DNA of 64,000 nt from Gloeocapsopsis dulcis (GTDB lineage: Bacteria; Cyanobacteriota; Cyanobacteriia; Cyanobacteriales; Chroococcidiopsidaceae): the NCBI RefSeq assembly GCF_032163395.1, contig NZ_CP119968.1:1597501-1661500 (forward strand), in the 5' to 3' direction. The translations under genes were made by a program, and so were the position numbers. The notes below the pieces were generated by a model. That model saw nothing but the letters and a program-made list of their open reading frames with translations. It did no database searches and was not told the DNA's origin. Positions 25,456-33,667 of this stretch are shown piece after piece; position 1 is the first letter of the stretch; each line of letters opens with the position of its first letter.

Positions 25456-26979
25456 ATGACTTCAGTTACTAACAAATCAGTAACATTATTCGATCTCCTG
25501 ACAGGAGAAGAACATCATCCGGCAATAGTTGCACCCAAGAAACCGAGTTTAACTTATGGACAACTCCGTCAACAGATTATAGAACTTGCTGCACAGTTAA
25601 ATAACTTTGGGATTGGACGCAAATCGCGAATTGCGATCGCCATGCCAAACAGCCCTGAAATGATCTTGACATACCTCGCAGCCGCAACGTGTGGTACAGC
25701 AGCCCCACTGAATCCTAAATACAAACAAGAAGAATTTGCGTTTTATTATCAAGACACACAAGCGATCGCCTTAATAGTTCTAGGAGAAGGTATTGCAGCG
25801 GCACAAGCTGCGGTGACTCCTGAGATGATGCTGATTCAAGCAATACCAAAATCTGATGGCACGTTGTCTTTGCAAAAGATTCAAGGTAAAGAATATCCAC
25901 CACGAACCATTGAACGGGCTGAATCAGAAGATGTTGCCATGATTCTACATACCAGTGGTACTACGAGTCGCCCCAAGCGCGTACCAATTAAACATCGCAA
26001 CCTTGCAGCGTCAGCACGGAACATCATTAGTACTTATAACTTGACTGCCAGCGATCGCGCTTTATGTATTATGCCGCTGTTTCACGTCCACGGAATTGTT
26101 GCCTCAATGCTATCTACCTTAGCATCAGGAGGAACCGTGATTTGCCCTACTGGCTTTAATGCGATGGAGTTTTGGCGGATCTTAAGTGAGTTGCAACCAA
26201 CATGGTACTCGGCAGTACCAACAATGCATCAACTACTAATAGCACGGGCTGAACGAAATCAAGAAGCGATCGCTGCAAGTCGTTTACGATTTATTCGTTC
26301 GAGTAGTTCCTCACTACCTCCAATTGTTTTAGAACGCCTGGAAGCTACTTTCAATGCTCCAGTACTAGAAGCATATAGCATGACGGAAGCATCGCACCAA
26401 ATGACTTCTAATCCGCTACCTCCAAGTACGCGCAAACTTGGTAGTGTCGGTTATGGGTTTGGGGTAGAAGTCGGGATTATGGATGAAGATGGTAATTTGC
26501 TATCGTCAGGGCAGTTGGGTGAGGTAGTAGTTAAGGGTGCAAATCTATTTGATGGCTACGAAAATAACCCAGAAGCTAATGCTAAGGCTTTTACCCACGG
26601 TTGGTTTCATACTGGCGATCAAGGCGTGATTGATGCACAGGGCTATCTTTCTTTGACTGGGCGAATCAAAGAGTTGATTAACCGAGGTGGAGAAAAAATT
26701 TCTCCTTTAGAAGTTGATAATGTTTTACTTCGTCATGCTGCTGTTGCGGAAGCGCTTTCTTTTGCTGTACCGCATAAAACTTTGGGAGAAGACATTCACG
26801 CTGCTGTAGTTCTTAAGGATAATACAGTGAGTGAACAGGAATTGCGTAAACATTGCTCAGAACTTCTAGCAGAATTTAAAGTTCCCCGTCAGTTGCATAT
26901 TCTAGAAGAGTTACCACGAGGTGCAACTGGTAAATTGCAACGCTTGAATATGGCAAAGCTGCTGAAACTTGGGGAATAA
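25456..26979 (+). CDS. AMP-forming acyl-CoA ligase, Pcs60/AAE3 (oxalyl-CoA synthetase)-like
   Basis: This adenylate-forming enzyme activates a carboxylic acid with ATP and CoA. The P-loop reads LHTSGTTSRPKRVP, with further motifs AYSMTEASHQMTSNPLPP, GWFHTGDQGVID and LINRGGEKISPLEVD, plus the C-terminal lysine block PRGATGKLQRL. LHTSGTTSRPK and TEASHQMTSN are shared with the yeast Pcs60/plant AAE3 group, which uses oxalate; substrate here is an inference from that. ATG 25456 is chosen because of AGAAGGA just upstream; the frame is open 10 codons further. It is 6 bases from the next gene, so the two are an operon. Confidence 0.9.
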   Translation: MTSVTNKSVTLFDLLTGEEHHPAIVAPKKPSLTYGQLRQQIIELAAQLNNFGIGRKSRIAIAMPNSPEMILTYLAAATCGTAAPLNPKYKQEEFAFYYQDTQAIALIVLGEGIAAAQAAVTPEMMLIQAIPKSDGTLSLQKIQGKEYPPRTIERAESEDVAMILHTSGTTSRPKRVPIKHRNLAASARNIISTYNLTASDRALCIMPLFHVHGIVASMLSTLASGGTVICPTGFNAMEFWRILSELQPTWYSAVPTMHQLLIARAERNQEAIAASRLRFIRSSSSSLPPIVLERLEATFNAPVLEAYSMTEASHQMTSNPLPPSTRKLGSVGYGFGVEVGIMDEDGNLLSSGQLGEVVVKGANLFDGYENNPEANAKAFTHGWFHTGDQGVIDAQGYLSLTGRIKELINRGGEKISPLEVDNVLLRHAAVAEALSFAVPHKTLGEDIHAAVVLKDNTVSEQELRKHCSELLAEFKVPRQLHILEELPRGATGKLQRLNMAKLLKLGE

Positions 26980-26985
26980 GCTGTT

Positions 26986-27960
26986 ATGAAAATTTGTATT
27001 GTTGGTGCAGGTGCAATTGGGGGATACATAGGTGCTAAGTTGGCGCTTGCTGGCGAACAAGTGACTTTAATTGCACGCGGGGCGCATCTTCAAGCCATTC
27101 AGGAACAAGGTTTAAGGCTACGAAGTGCAGATGGTACAGAGGAGTTGATTAAAGTTGTTGCGATGCAAGATATTTCTGCTGCTGGAATTCAGGATGTCGT
27201 CATTGTGGCATTGAAAGCGCAAAGTGTATCAAGTGTTGCGGCTGGCTTACCTGGGTTATATGGTACTGAAACGATTGTTGTTACTGCTCAAAATGGTATT
27301 CCCTGGTGGTATTTTCGCAAGTTAGATAGTCCTTATACTGACTATCAAATTCAGTCGGTCGATCCTCAAGGAATTGTGGAAGCAAATATTCCTGTCGATC
27401 GCGTTATTGGTTGTGTGGTGTATCCCGCTGCTGAACTTGTAGCTCCAGGAATAGTACAACATATCGAGGGCGATCGCTTTTCTTTAGGTGAACTTGATGG
27501 AACTAAAAGTACTCGCATTCAACAACTGTCGCAAAGCTTTCGTCAAGCTGGAATCAAAGCCCCTGTACGCAACCAAATTCGCAATGAGTTATGGATAAAA
27601 ATATGGGGGAATTTGGCTTTTAATCCAATCAGTGCGCTAACTAAATGCACACTAGAAGAAATTTGTCAATATCCGTTAACGCGGGAACTTGCCAGAAATA
27701 TGATGCTTGAAGCCCAGGCGATCGCGGAGAAACTCGGTGTAGAGTTTGGCATTTCCCTAGATCAGCGTATTGAAGGGGCAGAAAAAGTAGGTGCACATAA
27801 AACCTCGATGTTACAAGACATTGAAGCACGTCGTCCGACCGAAGTTGATGCGATTGTTGGCGCAGTTGCAGAACTTGGCAAGTTAACGCAAACCTCCACT
27901 CCTTACATTGATGCTATTTATGCGAGTGTTAAGTTACTCGAAAAATCTTTAACCCGCTAA
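26986..27960 (+). CDS. Ketopantoate reductase family (ApbA/PanE) protein
   Basis: The N-terminus has the NAD(P)-binding KICIVGAGAIGGYIGAKLAL. Later blocks are VIVALKAQSV, TAQNGIPWWYF, RNELWIKIWGNLAFNPISAL (the helix with the conserved Lys and Asn of the family), and HKTSMLQDIEARRPTEVDAI, the typical end block. PanE reduces 2-dehydropantoate for coenzyme A synthesis, but the family has paralogs of other roles. Its place directly after an acyl-CoA ligase suggests a small catabolic or CoA-linked operon. The last 12 bases overlap the convergent gamma-glutamyltransferase gene. Confidence 0.9.
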   Translation: MKICIVGAGAIGGYIGAKLALAGEQVTLIARGAHLQAIQEQGLRLRSADGTEELIKVVAMQDISAAGIQDVVIVALKAQSVSSVAAGLPGLYGTETIVVTAQNGIPWWYFRKLDSPYTDYQIQSVDPQGIVEANIPVDRVIGCVVYPAAELVAPGIVQHIEGDRFSLGELDGTKSTRIQQLSQSFRQAGIKAPVRNQIRNELWIKIWGNLAFNPISALTKCTLEEICQYPLTRELARNMMLEAQAIAEKLGVEFGISLDQRIEGAEKVGAHKTSMLQDIEARRPTEVDAIVGAVAELGKLTQTSTPYIDAIYASVKLLEKSLTR

Positions 27961-29526
27961 TGCAATACCATCTGCACGCGGTTCAGAAGCAGCTACCAAA
28001 GTTTCCCCTTGCCGTATGATGATTTGACCTTTACCAAAGTTGCGTGGGGCGATAATTTGAATATCGTGTCCGCGATCGCCCAACACCAGTGCAACGGAAT
28101 GCGGTACTGTTGGTTCTAATAACACCGTTTTACCTGTAGTGAACTGCCAGCGAGGTGCATCTAAAGCAGCTTGGGGATTCATACCGTAATCTGCTAAGTT
28201 AACAACAACTTGGAGATGTCCTTGTGGTTGCATATGCCCGCCCATAACACCGAATGGTCCTAGTGGGCGATTGTCTTGTGTGAGAAAACCTGGAATAATA
28301 GTATGAAATGGGCGTTTTGCTGGTGCGATTTGATTAGGATGTCCTGGTTGTAAAGTAAAACCTGAACCGCGATTTTGTAAAGCAATGCCTGTTTCAGGAA
28401 CTAAAATTCCACTACCAAAACCCATGTAATTTGATTGAATAAAAGACACCATTAAGTCACGATCGGCGGTGGCAAGATACACAGTTCCGCCTTGGGGTAA
28501 ATCTGATTGTGCAAATATGGCGTGTTCTTTAATTAACTGTCGTCGCTGTGTTGCATAAGTTTTATCTAAGAGGTGATCGCTTGTCAATTGCATATACTCA
28601 GGATCGCCGACATGGGTGTGAACATCCGCAAACGCGAGTTTCATTGCTTCAATTTGCAAATGATAACTTTGTACCGAATCACGTGGGTAAGGCGATAAGT
28701 CAAAACCTTCGAGAATATTTAACGCCATTAAAGCAGCAATGCCTTGCGTGTTTGGGGGAATTTCCCAAACTGTTAAATCGCGATAATTTGTGGAAATTGG
28801 TTGTACCCATTCGGGTTGATGCTGGGCAAAATCGTCTTTTGTGAGGATTCCTCCGGTATCGGCGGCAAAATTGGCTATTTTTGTGGCTAAATCTCCTTTA
28901 TAAAAACTCTCTCCTTCTGTTGCTGCAATTTCACGTAAAGTTTGGGCGTGTGCCAAACTTCCCCAAATTTCACCTGTGTTTGGGGCGCGATCGCCTGGAA
29001 AAAACACTTGTTTAAATGCTTGACATTCTGGGGCGTTGAGTGATAAAAAGTGTGATGCAGCTTGCCATGCGCGTGCGGTTTCAGGAGACACAGGAAACCC
29101 TTGTTCAGCATAGCGAATTGCTGGGGCAAACAATTGCTCAAACGGTAGTTTACCCCAACGTTCCCACAGCGATCGCCACGCGGAAACTGCCCCTGGTACT
29201 GTTACGGTTAACCAACCTATAAGTGGAATTTGCGTTACATCGTCAAGCTGAAGGTTTTGCGGACTTTTACCTGACGCATTCAGCCCATGTAATTTTCCAT
29301 CCCATACTAAGGCAAAGGCATCGGAACCAATGCCATTAGAAGTTGGTTCAACTACTGTGAGTGCGATCGCCATTGCTAACGCCGCATCAACTGCATTACC
29401 CCCAGCCCAAAACATTTCCATTCCGGCAAGAGTTGCTAATGGTTGACTGGTACTAGCAGCATAGTTTTTTCCCAGAATCACCCGCCGTGAGGAAACATAG
29501 GGATATTGAGTTAAGTCGAAAGACAT
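27949..29526 (-). CDS. Gamma-glutamyltransferase family protein (YwrD-like)
   Basis: This Ntn-hydrolase-type enzyme acts on glutathione and other gamma-glutamyl compounds. Visible blocks are GGNAVDAALAMAIALTVVEP (about 38-57), GIGSDAFALVWDG, and the autoprocessing site in GGTVYLATADRD, whose Thr (about residue 346) would be the new N-terminal nucleophile. After it come GSGILVPETGIALQNRG and GVMGGHMQPQGHLQVVVNLA. I see no signal peptide, which fits the cytoplasmic YwrD-like branch. The start codon overlaps the stop of the upstream EcsC-like gene (TAATG), so translation is coupled. Confidence 0.93.
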   Translation of the reverse strand: MSFDLTQYPYVSSRRVILGKNYAASTSQPLATLAGMEMFWAGGNAVDAALAMAIALTVVEPTSNGIGSDAFALVWDGKLHGLNASGKSPQNLQLDDVTQIPLIGWLTVTVPGAVSAWRSLWERWGKLPFEQLFAPAIRYAEQGFPVSPETARAWQAASHFLSLNAPECQAFKQVFFPGDRAPNTGEIWGSLAHAQTLREIAATEGESFYKGDLATKIANFAADTGGILTKDDFAQHQPEWVQPISTNYRDLTVWEIPPNTQGIAALMALNILEGFDLSPYPRDSVQSYHLQIEAMKLAFADVHTHVGDPEYMQLTSDHLLDKTYATQRRQLIKEHAIFAQSDLPQGGTVYLATADRDLMVSFIQSNYMGFGSGILVPETGIALQNRGSGFTLQPGHPNQIAPAKRPFHTIIPGFLTQDNRPLGPFGVMGGHMQPQGHLQVVVNLADYGMNPQAALDAPRWQFTTGKTVLLEPTVPHSVALVLGDRGHDIQIIAPRNFGKGQIIIRQGETLVAASEPRADGIALAG

Positions 29527-30779
29527 TAAGATTGACCTTGGGACTCTACTGTTGATTGAATTGAGTTTAAGTCAAGATCAAACTTATCAGCGATCGCTTC
29601 CATGATTCGTGCTGCTTCGGGTGTGATGATGCCATCTTTTTGAGCAATTCTATAACACTGTGCCAACAAGGGAATCGCAAAATCACGATTAAGTTGGTTC
29701 AAGAGTGTTTCTAGCGGTTGGGGTGATTTGATGTTATTGCCAATACTTTCTAGTGAAGATTCACTGAAATTGAAGTTTTTTAATTCAGGGAGAATTTCTT
29801 CCCACGATTTCTCTGGGTGACTGGCAAGGATCATGTGTACTAAAACTTGATCCATCACAGCTTCTTGGGCGATCGCAGTTTCGGCATAGTGATCGCTTTG
29901 TTCTTTAATATCTGCGAGTGCTTCCTCAGAATTAATTGAGGAATTGCTATCTAACTTAGCTTCATAAAAGCGACAAGCTGCATATCCTACTGAATACATA
30001 ATTGCCGCATTAGAACTTGAACCAATCATTGCCCCAGCAAAGGGAATATTCCGCAGTAAGCCTAAGCCTGCAGTACGCAATAAACGTCCACCACCTAATG
30101 CTAAGCCGAAGATTGCTAAAACTTCACCTTTACGCGCTGGTTCTTTTAAATCAAGTCCGTAAGCAGCCGCAATTTGATATACCATTTCTGCTTGCAAGCG
30201 TGTTGTTGCAGCTAAATCAACCGCAAGCAGGGCTAGTGCTGCCCCAGGAATAATACTACTCGCTAAACCGATGCCACCCGCATACGTTGCTTTTTCTACC
30301 ATGATGCGATGGGCAATTTGGCTGGGTGACTCGTGCGGATACTCTCGTTGTAGCTTTCTGACTTCCTCAGTTGCTTTTTCAACATCAACGTTATCGGTTG
30401 CGCCAACTATCCATTGCAGATTGAGAACGCGAGAAAAGCGACGTACTAACCAGTTATCACCAACAAAGCTAACCGCTTCGCCAGCAGTTTGTGTTGCTTG
30501 AGAAATGAGATCGTGTGTTTGTTTCGTTGCTGCTTCACCAGCTTCTACCGCAGTTTGAGCAAGAGATAAGCCTGTTTGGGCAGCAGTCGTTGCCACTGAT
30601 ACAGTAACATCACCAACTGTTTTGGCAAAGAAATCAAATAAAGATGCTGAATCAGATTTATCCTCTGTCGCTGTGTTTTTTGTAGAAGACGTAGAATTAT
30701 CAGTTTTTGGCGGGAAAATTGTGACTTCTACATCTGATGCATCGGATGCAGATGATTGCTTTTGAGATTGATCTGTCAT
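29526..30779 (-). CDS. EcsC/DUF697-like membrane-associated protein with TerB-like end
   Basis: The first ~90 residues are Ser/Thr/Asp-rich, followed by a helical Ala-rich segment. A hydrophobic, Gly/Ala-rich middle (GGIGLASSIIPGAALALLAV, TTRLQAEMVYQIAAAYGLDL, GRLLRTAGLGLLRNIPFAGA) resembles EcsC or DUF697 proteins. The C-terminal end (LLAQCYRIAQKDGIITPEA..ADKFDLD) resembles TerB-type helical domains. The biochemical role is unknown. It is the first gene of a coupled pair with gamma-glutamyltransferase (TAATG). Confidence 0.7.
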   Translation of the reverse strand: MTDQSQKQSSASDASDVEVTIFPPKTDNSTSSTKNTATEDKSDSASLFDFFAKTVGDVTVSVATTAAQTGLSLAQTAVEAGEAATKQTHDLISQATQTAGEAVSFVGDNWLVRRFSRVLNLQWIVGATDNVDVEKATEEVRKLQREYPHESPSQIAHRIMVEKATYAGGIGLASSIIPGAALALLAVDLAATTRLQAEMVYQIAAAYGLDLKEPARKGEVLAIFGLALGGGRLLRTAGLGLLRNIPFAGAMIGSSSNAAIMYSVGYAACRFYEAKLDSNSSINSEEALADIKEQSDHYAETAIAQEAVMDQVLVHMILASHPEKSWEEILPELKNFNFSESSLESIGNNIKSPQPLETLLNQLNRDFAIPLLAQCYRIAQKDGIITPEAARIMEAIADKFDLDLNSIQSTVESQGQS

Positions 30780-30887
30780 AAGTAAGCGTAATTTAAACCA
30801 ACTTCACCTTCCTTTTAGCGGAAATAGTAAACATAAAACATCTATCTGCGATCGCATTTTAGCTAGTAATAAGAGTGATTTTTTGTT

Positions 30888-31583
30888 TTAACGGGTACTA
30901 CTAACAGGAGTACTTCTATTTGTTTTTGGTTGCAGAAGACGTTGGTCTACTTTAGTTGCGACATCTTGAAGTGATGCTTGTGGTGTGGTGTGATTGAGTG
31001 ACATCACTGCGGTGAATACGCCCACATTTCCCCGCCGAAAGCTACCAACATCTACTTGCGCCCTTTGATTTAATGCACCTATTTCTAGTGTCGCCCCTGC
31101 TGAAGAATTACCCACATTTAGGCGATTTGGTTGGTGTTCGAGTAGATTAGCTGCTACACCAATTTGAGGTTGTAATTTAGCAAATAACTGTTGCCAGTAT
31201 TGTGGTTGTTCGACTTGGCGCAGATTAGCATCGAAGCGTAGTAGGCTCAATGGTTGACTTGGTATTGTTGTCGTAAAGCCCGAAACAACTTCTAAGGTGT
31301 TGCGGTTGACATAGACAAAATAATCGTTGATTTGGAGATTTTGTTTTGTTAAAAGTGGGGCGAATTGACTCACATAAGCTGCAAGTTGTGGTTTATAAGC
31401 TGAAGGAACTTCTTCAAACCCTGCTGGTAAGTCTTCGAGTCTGAGAGTAGCAGGTGAGGCGGCTTGTTGGCCTAATTGAGATAGTGGTGTTGCAGCATGA
31501 AGGTTTGTGTGAGTGGGGATAGTAACTAGGGTAATTGCAGACATTAAAGCAAGCGATCGCTTAAAGATTTTGCTAGTTTTCAT
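30888..31583 (-). CDS. Unknown exported protein
   Basis: I do not recognise the family. The 231-residue product has a signal peptide (FKRSLALMSAITLVTIPTHT, cleavage near LHAAT). The mature part starts with LRLEDLPAGFEEVPSAYKPQ and includes DYFVYVNRNTLEVVSGFTTT and NVGNSSAGATLEIGALNQRA. It probably acts in the periplasm or outside the cell. It sits alone, about 100 bases from the EcsC-like gene and on the same strand, next to the IS200/IS605 element. Confidence 0.7.
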   Translation of the reverse strand: MKTSKIFKRSLALMSAITLVTIPTHTNLHAATPLSQLGQQAASPATLRLEDLPAGFEEVPSAYKPQLAAYVSQFAPLLTKQNLQINDYFVYVNRNTLEVVSGFTTTIPSQPLSLLRFDANLRQVEQPQYWQQLFAKLQPQIGVAANLLEHQPNRLNVGNSSAGATLEIGALNQRAQVDVGSFRRGNVGVFTAVMSLNHTTPQASLQDVATKVDQRLLQPKTNRSTPVSSTR

Positions 31584-31749
31584 TACAAAAAGCGGTTTTC
31601 CTAATCTACAAAAAGTACTGACTTCTACTAGTGTCTCTATAGTTCCTGCACTTTCGGTAAACTGAAATTCAGCACCGCTGAGTAAATTACTGAATCAAAT
31701 GTAAGACTTGAGTGCAAAACAGTACTTCTATAGCACTCTCGCGTGAGAA

Positions 31750-31799
31750 CCCCGTCTCTTCAAAGCGGGGATGAAACGCAGTTGCAGGATTTATCCTGC
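31750..31799. repeat. Left-end hairpins of the IS200/IS605 element
   Basis: Two hairpins lie in tandem. CCCCG (31750-31754) pairs with CGGGG (31766-31770). GCAGGAT (31784-31790) pairs with ATCCTGC (31793-31799) around TT. The first shares its loop with the right-end hairpin and is the likely TnpA recognition structure; the second lies right after the tnpA stop and may also end its transcript. Confidence 0.65.
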
Positions 31800-31802
31800 C
31801 AG

Positions 31803-32219
31803 TCATTTACCCGTTTGACTCTCAATATAACGTCTTACTGTTTCAGTTGAGGCATTGCCAACAGAACTAATAAAGTAACTGGAAGTCCACAAGCTAGGCA
31901 ACCTTAGCAAGTGTGGAAATTCTTTTTTTCTCAAGTGATGAGCAGCTCTACCCTTCACCCAACGAGCCACTTGTGCTGCCGAGTCAGTGGGTTTAACATT
32001 AACCAGCAAGTGTACGTGGTCAGGCATAACTTCTAGTGCAATTAACTTCCACTGGTGTTCGACCACCAACTCGAAAATAATTTCTTGCAACCGTTCTGCA
32101 ACTTGTCCAACTAGTATAGGTTTACGTCTTTTGGGAACAAACACAAAATGAAAATTAACCAGCGAGACTGAATTGCTTTCTCGCCGATACTCTAGATCTT
32201 TGACCGATAACTTAGCCAT
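31803..32219 (-). CDS. tnpA: IS200/IS605 Y1 transposase TnpA
   Basis: This single-strand HUH transposase cuts and joins the hairpin ends of the element. The metal-binding motif is PDHVHLLV (His68-Val-His70) and the nucleophile is the Tyr in VRRYIESQ (Tyr131). Length of 138 residues is normal and both catalytic motifs are intact, so it may be active. It diverges from tnpB. Confidence 0.94.
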   Translation of the reverse strand: MAKLSVKDLEYRRESNSVSLVNFHFVFVPKRRKPILVGQVAERLQEIIFELVVEHQWKLIALEVMPDHVHLLVNVKPTDSAAQVARWVKGRAAHHLRKKEFPHLLRLPSLWTSSYFISSVGNASTETVRRYIESQTGK

Positions 32220-32276
32220 ATCTTTATACTTTAGTTTGTTGTTGTGCTGGATAGTAACAACAAGGAGGCAATAAAG

Positions 32277-33566
32277 ATGTTTGGCTGTCAGCAGGTTTTG
32301 ATAGACGATACAGAGATTCTACCGTACTTAGAGTTCATTTGCTCAGAGGCAAATAAACTCATCAATTGTGGTACATACTACGGAAGACAAGTTTACTTCA
32401 AGACTGGCAAGATTATCAGTAAGTTTGACCTTAACTACGAATACAAAAAGAACTGCCATTATCAGTTTTTATGCGCTCAGGCTGCTCAACAAGTATTGTT
32501 GTCAGTAGCAGAAGCATTTAACTCATTTCGGAAATTAAAAGTCAGCTACAACAAACGTGAGATTGTAGATAAGCCCAAACCTCCCAAGTATCGCAAGAAG
32601 GGTGGACTAGCTTTAATTGCTTATCCAAAACAGGCAATATCTTTGGTTAAAAATAGAGTGAGGTTTCCACTAGGAAAGAAAGTAAAAGCAAGTTTTGGAA
32701 TTGATTCTTTCATCGTACCAATGCCATCAAACCTCAAGTTTGAGGATATTCGGGAAGTTAGAATACTGCCGCGAAATGGTTGCTTTTATGCCGAGTTTGT
32801 TTATCGACAACAGATATTTAAGCCACCCTTGGATAAAGAGCAAGTATTAGGGATAGACCCTGGGGTGAATAACTGGCTGACTTGTGTTAGCAATATCGGC
32901 AAATCTTTCATCATTGATGGACGCAAGCTCAAGAGTCAGAACCAGTGGTACAACAAGCAGATTGCTAGTCTGACAAAGGATAAACCTCAAGGTTTTTGGA
33001 ATGAAGAACTAGCCACCATCACCGAAAAGCGCAACCGACAGATGCGCGATGCCATTAATAAAGCGGCACGATATGTTGTTAACTGGTGTATCTACAACCG
33101 AGTCGGAAGGATTATTTTTGGCTGGAATCAAAGGAACAAAAATGAGATAAATCTAGGCAAGAAAAACAATCAACAGATAGTTCAAATTCCGACAGCTAGA
33201 CTCAAACAAAGGATAGAACAATTATGCGAACAGTATGGGATTGAGTTTGTAGAGACAGAAGAATCATATACATCAATTGCTTCTTATTTAGATGGCGACG
33301 AACTACCTAAATTCGGCGAAAAACCTGAAGGGTGGAAGCCATCTGGTAAAAGGATATTCAGAGGAATGTATCGTAGCGCCAAAGGTTTGTTGACTAATTG
33401 TGACTGTCTGGGTGCTGCGAATATTATCCGCAAAGTAGCGATACAGTTAAGCATTGACTTAACCAAGGTCGGTAGGGCAGTTTTGATCCTGCCAAGAAGG
33501 ATAAACGTTTTTAGGCACGTCTTCAGACTGCCTAAAAGCATCCTTTGTGAATCCCTGTCTCTTTAG
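32277..33566 (+). CDS. tnpB: TnpB RNA-guided nuclease family protein, without the usual zinc ribbon
   Basis: The RuvC-like residues are present: Asp194 in LGIDPGVNNW, Glu329 in VETEESYTS, and Asp376 in LTNCDCLGAANI. TnpB proteins are RNA-guided DNA nucleases that help the element persist. The usual CxxC..CxxC zinc ribbon between the second and third motifs is missing; in its place is YLDGDELPKFGEKPEGWKPS with no cysteines. That is a recurring sequence type in cyanobacteria, so it need not be decay. I chose ATG 32277 because AAGGAGG lies at 32263; the frame is open 11 codons further. The stop lies inside the right-end hairpin. Confidence 0.93.
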   Translation: MFGCQQVLIDDTEILPYLEFICSEANKLINCGTYYGRQVYFKTGKIISKFDLNYEYKKNCHYQFLCAQAAQQVLLSVAEAFNSFRKLKVSYNKREIVDKPKPPKYRKKGGLALIAYPKQAISLVKNRVRFPLGKKVKASFGIDSFIVPMPSNLKFEDIREVRILPRNGCFYAEFVYRQQIFKPPLDKEQVLGIDPGVNNWLTCVSNIGKSFIIDGRKLKSQNQWYNKQIASLTKDKPQGFWNEELATITEKRNRQMRDAINKAARYVVNWCIYNRVGRIIFGWNQRNKNEINLGKKNNQQIVQIPTARLKQRIEQLCEQYGIEFVETEESYTSIASYLDGDELPKFGEKPEGWKPSGKRIFRGMYRSAKGLLTNCDCLGAANIIRKVAIQLSIDLTKVGRAVLILPRRINVFRHVFRLPKSILCESLSL

Positions 33567-33590
33567 AGCAGGGAGAGATCAAGCGTCCCC
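33430..33590 (+). ncRNA. Possible omega-RNA (reRNA) at the right end of the IS
   Basis: In IS200/IS605 elements the guide RNA comes from the 3' end of tnpB plus the right end, finishing at the element border. The TnpB stop codon falls inside the hairpin at 33552-33574, matching that layout. The RNA limits are a guess based on family knowledge. Confidence 0.3.
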
Positions 33591-33667
33591 ATTTCGACAT
33601 AAAATTCTTAAAACAGCTTGACGTTCTCTCCACCACTAGTTTCCTTAACCCATATTCTTAGATCACT

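Larger units (their letters stand above)
31735..33590. mobile_element. IS200/IS605-family insertion sequence with divergent tnpA and tnpB
   Basis: The element carries tnpA (minus) and tnpB (plus), divergent with 57 bases between. Each end has a hairpin with a related loop: CCCCG..CGGGG around TCTCTTCAAAG (31750-31770) on the left, and TCCCTG..CAGGGA around TCTCTTTAGAG (33552-33574) on the right. IS200/IS605 elements have such subterminal hairpins and make no target duplication, so the exact borders are approximate. Both genes appear full length with intact active sites. Confidence 0.75.
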
